This document shows positions 46,301 through 53,542 of a stretch of DNA of 64,000 nucleotides, in pieces. The stretch comes from Candidatus Kapaibacterium sp. (GTDB lineage Bacteria; Bacteroidota; Ignavibacteria; Kapaibacteriales; UBA7675): contig JANQRB010000107.1 in assembly GCA_028284775.1 (NCBI GenBank), forward strand, positions 1 through 64,000, in the 5' to 3' direction. Under the pieces are notes generated by a model, which was not told the origin of the DNA, searched no databases, and was given only the letters and a program-made list of their open reading frames with translations. The position numbers and the translations under genes were made by a program. Numbering within the stretch: position 1 is the stretch's first letter; every line of letters starts with the position of its first letter.

Positions 46301-46571
46301 GCGGCGGGATGAAACACTGTACTGCCGGATCGAGGATAACGGCATCGGCCGGCAACAAGCGCGCTCCCAGCGTCGGAGCCGCAGGTGGCGTCCCGTGGGA
46401 ATGAGCGTGACGGGCGAGCGTCTCAGGCTGCTGAATTCATTCCGGCGGCATCAGGTGACTTGCCGGGTCAGCGACGTGAGCGGGGAAGACAATTGCGTCG
46501 CCGGCACGCTGGTGGAGCTCTGGATACCCCTGGATTTTTCTCATCCCATTGGAGGAGATACAACAAGGTGA
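43362..46571 (+). CDS. Two-component histidine kinase with Reg_prop/Y_Y_Y sensor and LytS-like kinase domain
   Basis: Start chosen at ATG 43362 because it begins a signal peptide (CVACLIIVIACWTGLPPLLAEA) and AGGA lies upstream; 1069 residues. Residues ~45-680 are Reg_prop propeller blades (MQDRYGLMWFATRDGLNLYDG, DSRGTLWIGSDRGLCRY, DSVIWVGTDNGLNR and others). A Y_Y_Y domain follows (LSFEFAALDY..YAYKLEGFNKDWVYCG). One membrane helix (SLTIGGGLLLLLSG) leads to a LytS-type kinase: the phospho-acceptor His in LQMNPHFIFNALASIEH, PYVENALRHS (N box) and IEDNGIGRQQ (G box). The large propeller faces the periplasm, as in polysaccharide sensors, but the signal is unknown. GTGA at 46568 couples it to the response regulator. 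Confidence 0.88.
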   Translation: MLSYAGLPIGVRRRCVACLIIVIACWTGLPPLLAEALDYRVDHIGKSEGLSQSHVLDIMQDRYGLMWFATRDGLNLYDGYTFTAFRHKPFDSLSPANCSVEGVAEAADGSIWIIAGNQGVSRMDRRSRRFSHYRHDPADSRSLISDLVTVVFCDSRGTLWIGSDRGLCRYNPSQENFSVRPLKSSVHTSESPPYIRELYEDRAGSLWVYTESAVVYRLDTGRTAFKMFRLPAPNLPCLGEDEKGLLYLGGQEVSFASAGPLAVRMDRRNGTVEPLLPESDRLKAFLPWEGVCQVIHAEADGALWILFRSIPFGDNQAGAGIYRLAQGGTVPAQVVALEGRPVGAITKCFRSADGLLWIGTRRGLIKIAARQGRFVTQRKTKQGGSLSNSFIRSILVGPDSVIWVGTDNGLNRQRPGDDFWQRMYFATGRAHVFSENAVNSIYIDDDGSVLLGTNAGLLLPDTTAAALQPADYRDSEGQPLRTRIWSLQRDQDGLLWVGTLLKGIQIYDSLRRCIATISEDTHSPADYTGGLVWSMLQDSRGEFWIGTSKGLNRRLPGTRRFATYRYQPGQPGSLSGNNICGLYEDRDGTFWALAHGGGLNRYDRDQDRFVKLTTAEGLHDDSVYGMLQAEDGAYWISSNNGLARILLPGGSQRIYTERDGLQDNEFSFHAFAAAPDGRLLFGGVNGLTIFHPARLRDNDNLPRVVLTAFNVFDTLMHAELRDGDTIRVDYEQNFLSFEFAALDYVDPAQNRYAYKLEGFNKDWVYCGTRRYAVFTNLDPGEYRFRAKGSNNDGRWNEEGCSVILQVVPPFWMTTWFRSLTIGGGLLLLLSGAALRLRMTLARNALKRRLLEYRLQTLRLQMNPHFIFNALASIEHLILKRENRRASEYLNRFATLVRGMLESAGSATISLAEELDNLRLYLELESLRFDHRFQYDLKVDAAVAPRSLRIPPLLIQPYVENALRHSMIHSRADGRLLIHLERRDETLYCRIEDNGIGRQQARSQRRSRRWRPVGMSVTGERLRLLNSFRRHQVTCRVSDVSGEDNCVAGTLVELWIPLDFSHPIGGDTTR

Positions 46572-47305
46572 TACGTGCCATCATTGTCGACGACGAGCGC
46601 CATGCCCGTGAGTCCCTGGCGATCAAACTCGCTGACTACTGCAGCGATGTAGAGGTGGTCGCCAGCGTCGAATCGGCGGCTCTCGCCATAGTCGCCATTG
46701 CTGAACATCGGCCCGACCTCGTTTTTCTCGATATCGAAATGCCGGCCGGTGATGGCTTCCGGGTGATGGAATCATTCGCGGAGGGCAGCGTACTCGTAGT
46801 GTTCGTGACGGCCTACAAAGACTACGCTATCCGCGCGCTGCGCCAGGGGGCGATTGACTACCTGCTCAAGCCGATCGATCCGCTGAGCCTGCAGGAGGCG
46901 ATGCTGCGCGTTTCGCGTCTGCTGGTCGAAGGTCCCGAGCCTTCTTCGGAGGCAAGTGTCCCGGCGCGCCTTTCCCTACCGACGGACGACGGCTTTGAAT
47001 TGATCGATATCGAGAGTATTGTGCGCTGCCGGGCGGAAAGCAACTATACCCGCCTTCATTATCGCGATGGTACCAATGCCCTTGTGACACGTAGCCTGGG
47101 TGAGTTCGAAGAGCTCCTGAGCGCTTACCAGTTTTACCGCGTCCACCACTCGCACCTTATCAATCTTAAAGATCTGCGAAAGTACCACAAGGGCCGCGGC
47201 GGCGCAGTGGAAATGAGCGATGGCGCGCTCGTGGAAGTGTCGGCCCGCCGTCGCGATGCTTTCCTCGAGCGCATCGCGAAGCTCGTCCCGCCCAGTCGTT
47301 CCTGA
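46568..47305 (+). CDS. LytTR-family response regulator, partner of the upstream kinase
   Basis: 245 residues from GTG 46568, whose bases overlap the kinase stop (GTGA), with GGAGGAG at 46551-46557. The receiver domain (residues ~1-115) has VDDERHARESL, the phospho-acceptor Asp in LVFLDIEMP, and the conserved Thr and Lys in VTAYKDYA and LLKPID. The C-terminal LytTR DNA-binding domain (~145-245) has IVRCRAESNYTRLHY, FYRVHHSHLINL and VEVSARRRDAFLERI. It is expected to take phosphate from the upstream kinase and bind promoters of cell-surface genes. The following large FG-GAP gene may be a target, but no direct evidence is visible. Confidence 0.9.
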   Translation: MIRAIIVDDERHARESLAIKLADYCSDVEVVASVESAALAIVAIAEHRPDLVFLDIEMPAGDGFRVMESFAEGSVLVVFVTAYKDYAIRALRQGAIDYLLKPIDPLSLQEAMLRVSRLLVEGPEPSSEASVPARLSLPTDDGFELIDIESIVRCRAESNYTRLHYRDGTNALVTRSLGEFEELLSAYQFYRVHHSHLINLKDLRKYHKGRGGAVEMSDGALVEVSARRRDAFLERIAKLVPPSRS

Positions 47306-47682
47306 CCCGACAGGTCTGCCCCGCGTCTGTCCGCCGCAGTTTCAGCGGAGAAAACCTGACACCTACCCATTTTTGCCGCACACCTACCCACTTTCGTTAC
47401 ACACCTACACAGTCCCGCCGCACGTCTGCCCAATTCCGCCGCACACCTACTCATTCCCGCTTGAAGTCACGTCCATATTGTACTACTTTATCGGGCATAT
47501 CGTAAACCGGTTGCGATGCTGCTCTTAGCAGAAACAGACAGCGATCACACACACATCTGGAATTGTTTGCCCGGCGCACTGCCAACTGATCGAACATTAC
47601 GCCGGGTAATGCTCTCGCTGCCTTCAATCAGGTCGCTGGCTGATAGGTAAATATTTGTTTCAGAAACCAAGCTGATTAGACA
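47306..47682. other. Intergenic region with the 21-nt tandem repeat
   Basis: The repeat occupies 47358-47462. The remainder holds no supported gene and no clear promoter. Confidence 0.6.
47358..47462. repeat. Five-copy 21-nt tandem repeat
   Basis: Five head-to-tail 21-nt units: 47358-47378, 47379-47399, 47400-47420, 47421-47441 and 47442-47462. Each has the core CACACCTACCCA or a close variant, followed by a T/C-rich part ending CCG or similar. The spacing is exact while the sequence varies. 21 bp is two helical turns, so the cores fall on one face of the DNA. Confidence 0.8.
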
Positions 47683-50600
47683 ATGAAAAAGTTTAAACAG
47701 ATTGCGCTCGGCGCAGTTCTGGGCGCCGCCCTTTGCTTTGGTCATTCGCAAGTCGTACAGGGGCAAGACGCGCTCCCGGAGGGGCTGAGCAGCTCCTGGT
47801 ATAGTGCGGCGGTTACGCATATCGAAGAATCGGAGTACTACATCCGCTTCAACCGGGAGGCGGGGCAGTGGCACAGCCCGAACCGCGCTCACAATTTGAG
47901 GATTCACTACACCGACGCGGGATTCCGCGTCGAGCCGCGACTGGCAGCCGAGGACGGCGAAGCATGGAGTGTTACCCTGACCCTGGAAAGCATCGGCCGT
48001 TCGGACGGTCCTGAGTCGCGTCCGACTGTGTCGGCCGCCTATAGCGGCTCCGGCGCGACGCTGCACGCCCGTCATCCGGGATTTACGATCGAGTACATCA
48101 ACGACGAAAACGGTATGCGACAGAATTTTATTCTGGACGAACGGCCGGCCGGCGAAGGGGAATTAGGCCTGCGCCTTGGATTGCAGTCGGAGTTGCGGAT
48201 GGAAAGCAGCGGTGAAGATGCGGTCCGATTTGTTGATAAAGGCAGCGGCCGGGCGCTGCTGAGCTATCGCGATCTCTACGTCTACGATGCCGACGGCCTC
48301 GAGCTGCCCGCGCGCATGGAGATACAAGGGACCGATATTGTCCTGCTGGTGAACGACAGCGAGGCCGTCTACCCGCTGACAGTAGATCCATTGGCGACCT
48401 CGCCGGCATGGACGGCCTCCGGCAGTCAATCCAACGCTGACTTCGGCATCGTCGTCGCCAGCGCCGGCGATGTCAACGCCGACGGCTATTCCGACATTAT
48501 GGTCGCGGCGCCGAATTTCGACGGCAGCGGTGTGGACAACGGCAAGGTCTTCCTCTGGTACGGCGCTTCCGGCGGCCCGGCTGTCAGTCCGGACTGGACG
48601 GCGGAATGCACGCAGGCCGGCGCCCAATTCGGCAGCAGCATCGCCACCGCGGGTGATGTGGACGGCAACGGCTATTCCGATATCATCATCGGCGCTCCTT
48701 ACTACGAACTCTGTCAGGTGACTTATGTGGATGAAGGCGCGGCCTTTGTCTATTACAGCCAGGGCGCGGGCGGCCTTGCAGGAAGCGCCGTCAACGAAGA
48801 AAACGCAAGCTGGCGGGCGGGCGCCTTTGCGCCGAATTCACAAATGGGCTTCAGTGTGGCCACCGCCGGTGACGTCAATGGCGACGGCTATTCGGAGATC
48901 ATCGTCGGCGCCAACGTTTTCGATAACAATGGCTTGACGGATAACGGCGGCGTCTTTCTCTGGGAAGGCGGTCCGGACGGATTGGACTGTGACGGCAATC
49001 CCGGTAATGCGGATTGGTTCAAGACCGGCGATCAGGACAACATGGAGCTCGGCTATTCAGTCGCCGCCGTCGGTGACGTCAATCGAGACGGATTTACGGA
49101 TATCATTGCGGGAGCACCCTTCTATCAGCCGCCGCCACGGGTGCAAAATGAAGGCGGCGCTTTTGTGTGGCGCGGCAGTGTTTCAGGTCCCCAGGCCGAC
49201 AGCGGTCCCCTCGATTCCTACTGGGCAGGCGTCGGCGCTCAGCAGAACTGCGAGTTCGGAGCCGCTTTGGGCACGGCCGGCGATGTTAACGGCGACGGTT
49301 ACACTGATTTCATTATCGCCGCTCCCGATTATGTCGAAGTCAATGTCGGCCGGGTCGGCTATGCCTTTGTGTTTTACGGCAGCAGCAGCTTGCTGCCCGG
49401 GCCGCACTTTGCCACCACGGCTGACTGGCAGGCCCGCGGCGTAACCAACTTTCCCAATCCGAGCCGCTTCGGCAATGACGTCGGTACGGCGGGGGATGTT
49501 AACGGCGACGGCTATGCCGATGTCATCATCAGTCAACCCAATTTCGGCTTCAACGAGGGCGGCGCCTTTATCTGGCACGGCGGCCCCAACGGACTGAGGG
49601 ATTATGCACCCAATAACAATCCCAACAATGCCGAGTGGCAGGTGCAGGGCGCGGCGCAGGACCTCCTGCATGCCGCCGCCACGGCCGGTGATGTCAACGG
49701 CGATGGCTATAGCGACGTTCTGACCGGTGCCCTGGGGGCCAGTAGCGGCAATGGCGAAGCGGCGCTTTACTATGGTTCGCCGCGAGATCTGGTCGCCGGA
49801 GCTACCTGGGTGACCACGCAGGGCGCCGCTGACGAAGCCTATGGTTTCAGCGTCTCGACAGCGGGCGATGTGAATGGCGATGGCTTTGCGGATGTCGTGA
49901 TCGGCGCGCCCTTCTTCGACAACGGTAATCCCGGAATGGGGGCTGTCTGGGCTTATTATGGCTCGCAGACCGGTCTTTCCTTTGTCGCGAATTTCACGCA
50001 GGCCGGCACCCAGACGAACGGCAATTTCGGCTGGAGCGTTTCGTCCGCCGGGGATGTAGACAATGACGGCGCCTCGGACATCATCGTCGGCGCGCCGCTG
50101 GAAAATCATAACGGCTGGACAAATAACGGCGCGGCCTATCTCATCCCCGGCCTTATTGGCAGTGGGCTAGGCTTCCTGCCCTCCACGCTTCTGACCGGCG
50201 AAAACACCAACGACAACTTCGGCTGGAGCGTCTCGGTCGCCGGCGACGTCAATCGTGACGGCTTCAGCGACGTGGCTGTCGGCGCACCCGAATATGGGAC
50301 AAGCGCCGGCGCGGCCTACATTTATCGGGGCAGCCTGGGCGGACTGACGACCCCCTATAGCTGGCGAACGGTGTCGAACCAGGCTAATGCCCAATTCGGC
50401 TGGAGTGTCGCAACGGCGGGCGACGCCAACGGCGACTCATTTTCAGATCTGATTGTCGGTGCGCCCGGCCAGGATGATCCTACTCCGCCGACTGCGAACA
50501 CCGGCGGCGTCACCTACTGGCTGGGCTCTCCCGCCGGTGTCCAGCCCCCGGGCGGGGCGGCGACGCTCGGCGCGGCAAATCAAACTTCGTTCGGCGAATT

Positions 50601-51846
50601 TGCCGGTGACCGTTATGGCAGCGCTGTGGCAACGGCGGGCGACTTCAATGCCGATTCCTATTCCGATGTTGTGGTCGGCGCGCCGAATGCCGCGGGCGGC
50701 TCTGGAGTGGGCTACCTGATTCTGAGCGACGGTGTTCTGGCGCTGCAGCGCAGCCAGGTGGCCGGAGGCTCTTCGCCCGGCGCTCAGTGCGGCGCGAGCG
50801 TGGGCAACGCCGGCGATCTGAACGGCGACGGCTATGGCGATATCTGCATCGGCTCGCCCGGATTTGATCCCGGCAGCGCTCCCAATACCGGTATGGCCTT
50901 TGTTTACTACGGCGCCCCGACGCCGCCCTACGCCAACGGTGTGCTGATGCCCGGGATTCCCGACAGCAGATTCGGCGCCAGCGTCTCGACAGCGGGCGAC
51001 GTCAATGGCGACGGCTATTCGGATCTGATAGTCGGGCTGAGCTTTGAGGCTTCAGCCCAGCCTGGCTTCGCCTTTTGTTACTACGGCGCTGGCGGCGACA
51101 ACGTGAACCGGCTGACGCGGCAATATCAGCCGGGTGTGCCGCCGGGGCTGACTCCAATTCAGAACAACAACGGCGCGACGAACCCGGATTGCAGCATTTC
51201 GATCAGTCATATTGCGCGCTCGGCCATGGGACGCAGCCGCGTCAAGCTGGTCTGGGAAGATCAGTTCCAGGGAATTCCCTTCCAGGGTACGCCCATCACG
51301 AATGGCAATAGTTTCAGCGGCATCAGCGCCAACTGGACCGATATTGTCACGGATGCCCTCGAAATATACGAGATCATCAATCCCACGCGCGGCGCCCTCT
51401 CCAAATGGCGGGTACGCGTTCGTTACCATCCCGCTACGATGATCGACGGACAGACCTACAGCCGCTGGTTCTACGCCGGTATCCACGACCGCCAGGCAAT
51501 GAGTCTGACGCTCGCGCCGGTCTGCCAGATCGGCAAGCAGGCGCAGGTACCAACACCCTCTGCCGGTTTTGTCGGCGAGCAGGCGCGTCCTTCCGACGGG
51601 CACGCCTATCCCAATCCAGCAGCCGGTGAGCTGCGCTTCCGTCTCGCGAAGGACGTCGACGGCGCTGTCAGGCTGCAGGTGCTCGATGCTCTGGGCCGAG
51701 TCATTCGATCCGGGCTACCGGTGCTGCGGACTGCTGATCAGGAATACAGTGCGGACATGAGCGGACTGCCGGATGGCGCCTACACGATTCGCGCCATCGG
51801 GCCCGACGGCACAATCCAGGGAAGCTACCGCTTCGTCAAACAGTAA
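47683..51846 (+). CDS. Secreted 14-repeat FG-GAP (integrin-like) T9SS protein
   Basis: 1387 residues with a signal peptide (KQIALGAVLGAALCF..VQGQ). Residues ~30-245 are an N-terminal beta-rich module ending YPLTVDPL, like the one in the SBBP protein at 21968-25246. Then 14 FG-GAP repeats run from about 48450 to 51050, each with a calcium-binding-type loop such as AGDVNGDGYSD followed by (I/V)(I/V)G-A-P. Fourteen repeats are enough for two seven-bladed propellers. A ~150-residue Ig-like region follows (VKLVWEDQFQG). The last 90 residues are a T9SS tail (AYPNPAAGEL to YRFVKQ). Calcium-dependent surface adhesin is the likely role. A strong terminator follows. Confidence 0.85.
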   Translation: MKKFKQIALGAVLGAALCFGHSQVVQGQDALPEGLSSSWYSAAVTHIEESEYYIRFNREAGQWHSPNRAHNLRIHYTDAGFRVEPRLAAEDGEAWSVTLTLESIGRSDGPESRPTVSAAYSGSGATLHARHPGFTIEYINDENGMRQNFILDERPAGEGELGLRLGLQSELRMESSGEDAVRFVDKGSGRALLSYRDLYVYDADGLELPARMEIQGTDIVLLVNDSEAVYPLTVDPLATSPAWTASGSQSNADFGIVVASAGDVNADGYSDIMVAAPNFDGSGVDNGKVFLWYGASGGPAVSPDWTAECTQAGAQFGSSIATAGDVDGNGYSDIIIGAPYYELCQVTYVDEGAAFVYYSQGAGGLAGSAVNEENASWRAGAFAPNSQMGFSVATAGDVNGDGYSEIIVGANVFDNNGLTDNGGVFLWEGGPDGLDCDGNPGNADWFKTGDQDNMELGYSVAAVGDVNRDGFTDIIAGAPFYQPPPRVQNEGGAFVWRGSVSGPQADSGPLDSYWAGVGAQQNCEFGAALGTAGDVNGDGYTDFIIAAPDYVEVNVGRVGYAFVFYGSSSLLPGPHFATTADWQARGVTNFPNPSRFGNDVGTAGDVNGDGYADVIISQPNFGFNEGGAFIWHGGPNGLRDYAPNNNPNNAEWQVQGAAQDLLHAAATAGDVNGDGYSDVLTGALGASSGNGEAALYYGSPRDLVAGATWVTTQGAADEAYGFSVSTAGDVNGDGFADVVIGAPFFDNGNPGMGAVWAYYGSQTGLSFVANFTQAGTQTNGNFGWSVSSAGDVDNDGASDIIVGAPLENHNGWTNNGAAYLIPGLIGSGLGFLPSTLLTGENTNDNFGWSVSVAGDVNRDGFSDVAVGAPEYGTSAGAAYIYRGSLGGLTTPYSWRTVSNQANAQFGWSVATAGDANGDSFSDLIVGAPGQDDPTPPTANTGGVTYWLGSPAGVQPPGGAATLGAANQTSFGEFAGDRYGSAVATAGDFNADSYSDVVVGAPNAAGGSGVGYLILSDGVLALQRSQVAGGSSPGAQCGASVGNAGDLNGDGYGDICIGSPGFDPGSAPNTGMAFVYYGAPTPPYANGVLMPGIPDSRFGASVSTAGDVNGDGYSDLIVGLSFEASAQPGFAFCYYGAGGDNVNRLTRQYQPGVPPGLTPIQNNNGATNPDCSISISHIARSAMGRSRVKLVWEDQFQGIPFQGTPITNGNSFSGISANWTDIVTDALEIYEIINPTRGALSKWRVRVRYHPATMIDGQTYSRWFYAGIHDRQAMSLTLAPVCQIGKQAQVPTPSAGFVGEQARPSDGHAYPNPAAGELRFRLAKDVDGAVRLQVLDALGRVIRSGLPVLRTADQEYSADMSGLPDGAYTIRAIGPDGTIQGSYRFVKQ

Positions 51847-51872
51847 ATGAGGGCATATCCGGGGTCTACCCG

Positions 51873-51910
51873 CAGCCGGCCGATGGCGACATCGGCCGGC
51901 TGTTCTCTTT
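51873..51910 (+). terminator. Intrinsic terminator after the FG-GAP gene
   Basis: CAGCCGGCCGATG and CATCGGCCGGCTG (51873-51902) form a 13-bp perfect stem with a 4-nt loop, followed by TTCTCTTTTG. Confidence 0.9.
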
Positions 51911-51950
51911 TGTGCCTCGCATTGGGAGTTTAAGCGGTGGAGCAGACTCC

Positions 51951-52535
51951 TCAACAATCCGACGGCGGGAGCTGCCAGTTTTCGCTCGCCGCCCACTCTT
52001 CCGCCGCCGCCACGATGATGTCGAAGACGGGGTCCTTGATATAAACATAGCGATCGATCGAGTCGGGATGCAGTTCGGCCAGCCGGCGTTTCAATTGTTC
52101 ATAGGCCGCTGCCGCTGCCGCATGGCTGCGCAGGTAGTCGCGGCAGAGCAAGGCATAGCGCTGATTAGCCCGTCCCGCCTGCCTGACATGCAGATTGCAT
52201 GACCGCTCGTCGCCGCGCCGGACGAAATAAAGCTTGTGCCATTCATCCTCGCTCCCGCTAAATCCCGGCGGCACGTGATCCCGGCTTATATGCTCCCGCA
52301 GATGGAAACCAAGCGGCATAAGGGCCGCCGCAAGCTCTGCTCGCTGATCGAACGCGGCGACGCTCAGCTGAATGTCGATCCGGTCTTTGGCGGCAAGTCC
52401 CGGCACGGCTGTCGAGCCGATATGATCGATGCGCAGCGCCAACGGACCCAGCGCGGACTTCAACATCGTGGCGATGCGGCGAAACTCGGCCGGCCACTGC
52501 GGCGAATAGTTTTCAATCCTGATGCCTGACTGCAT
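51951..52535 (-). CDS. GrpB family protein (UPF0157)
   Basis: 194 residues. Family hallmarks are IRIENYSPQWPAEFRRIA at the start, RIDHIGSTAVPGLAAKDRIDIQL (nucleotidyltransferase-like strand with GST and D-x-D-type residues) and the central DEWHKLYFV..CNLHVR and LRDYLRSH segments, with an RLAE..D..YIKDPVFDII end. GrpB proteins share a nucleotidyltransferase-like fold; the substrate is not established. No signal peptide. The gene converges on the FG-GAP gene terminator and is divergent from the VLRF1-like gene. Confidence 0.88.
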   Translation of the reverse strand: MQSGIRIENYSPQWPAEFRRIATMLKSALGPLALRIDHIGSTAVPGLAAKDRIDIQLSVAAFDQRAELAAALMPLGFHLREHISRDHVPPGFSGSEDEWHKLYFVRRGDERSCNLHVRQAGRANQRYALLCRDYLRSHAAAAAAYEQLKRRLAELHPDSIDRYVYIKDPVFDIIVAAAEEWAASENWQLPPSDC

Positions 52536-52726
52536 TGTCTGGTTCTCCTCGGTACTGAGTCGGCGGTGCGAAGCGCCTGTATTTTCAACACCGTCTAATT
52601 TACGCTTATTCGCCGCCCGGGAAAGGCTTTCCCCTTACTAATCGCTCCGGGCATGCTAATTTGCGACTTGTTCAAAATCCTTGTCAATTAATCCGCTGGT
52701 CCGGTCTCAATGTAGGTGCTCAAGTC

Positions 52727-53464
52727 ATGCAGGCAAATCAGCGCAGGATCAGACTGAGTTTTGATGCCGCCCGGTTGGCGGCCCGGCGTCTCGCTGACTG
52801 TTCCGACCTACAGTCCAGCTTTGACCCGGCCCGCAACATTCTGCGTTGCAGTGATGCAGGCGGGACCGAGGTCTGTCAGTTGCTGTTGCCGCTTCCCCTG
52901 CTCCTTGACCCGCCGGACTCCAAGTCCCTTGCGCAAGGTTTTGAAAAGCTGCCGCTCGCAGTACCGCCATATCTGCTGCTCCTGATCCAGGCGGGAAATG
53001 CCGCGCTGGCATATTGCGAAGAGGGCGAGCCGGTTTACAGCAAGGTTATCCGCAAGTATATGGTTCGCAAGAGCCAGGGCAAGGCCCAGATCAGTTATTT
53101 GAAAAGCAAAGGAAAATCGCGTCTGGGTTCGCGCGTGCGTCTGGCCCAGAGCTTGCTTTTTTTCGAAGAAATCAACGCTTTGATCTGCGACTGGTGGGAC
53201 ATCGGACCGCCGCAGCGCATTTTGTATAGCTGTCCTGTTCGTCTCTGGCCGCACCTGTTTCAATCGAAGCTTGCGCCGCCATTCGCTCAGCGCGACGAGC
53301 GCCTGCGCAAGATTCCGCTCGATGTTCATACACCCAGGCTGGAAGAGTTGCAGCGTATCAACAGGATAATTCGTGGCGGCGCTTTGACAGTTGCCAGGGG
53401 ACCTCTGCCGCCGCTTATTCGTCATACGCTCGCGGATCTGCTGCCGCCTTCGGAGATCGACTAG
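52727..53464 (+). CDS. Bacteroidota VLRF1-type (Vms1/eRF1-like) release-factor-like protein
   Basis: Start chosen at ATG 52727 (TAGGTG upstream); an in-frame TTG at 52661 would add 22 residues. 245 residues. The central segment VRKSQGKAQISYLKSKGKSRLGSRVRL, followed by FFEEINALICDWW and ILYSCPVRLW, matches the VLRF1/eRF1 middle-domain fold of Vms1/ANKZF1-like proteins. There, a glutamine in the loop after the K-x-x-G-K motif (here GKAQ) is the proposed catalytic residue that cleaves peptidyl-tRNA on stalled ribosomes. FAQRDERLRKIPLDVHTP is a conserved C-terminal motif. It probably acts in ribosome-associated quality control; substrate and partners are inferred. Confidence 0.75.
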   Translation: MQANQRRIRLSFDAARLAARRLADCSDLQSSFDPARNILRCSDAGGTEVCQLLLPLPLLLDPPDSKSLAQGFEKLPLAVPPYLLLLIQAGNAALAYCEEGEPVYSKVIRKYMVRKSQGKAQISYLKSKGKSRLGSRVRLAQSLLFFEEINALICDWWDIGPPQRILYSCPVRLWPHLFQSKLAPPFAQRDERLRKIPLDVHTPRLEELQRINRIIRGGALTVARGPLPPLIRHTLADLLPPSEID

Positions 53465-53542
53465 CGCCCGGCCGGTCTCGACGCAATCTGTCAAAGTACC
53501 ATCGGAACCGGTATTCGCAAGCGTTGGGCCGCAATGGTAGTT

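Noticed and set aside
47358..47462. CRISPR-like array
   Set aside because: Units are contiguous 21-nt repeats with no spacers; not a CRISPR.
47134..47528. Frames over the 21-nt repeat encoding heptapeptide repeats on both strands
   Set aside because: 21 is a multiple of three, so any frame gives a repeated peptide; no ribosome binding site or domain supports translation.
48450..51050. DNA tandem repeat in the FG-GAP gene
   Set aside because: The repetition is at protein level with variable length; it is explained by FG-GAP blades.
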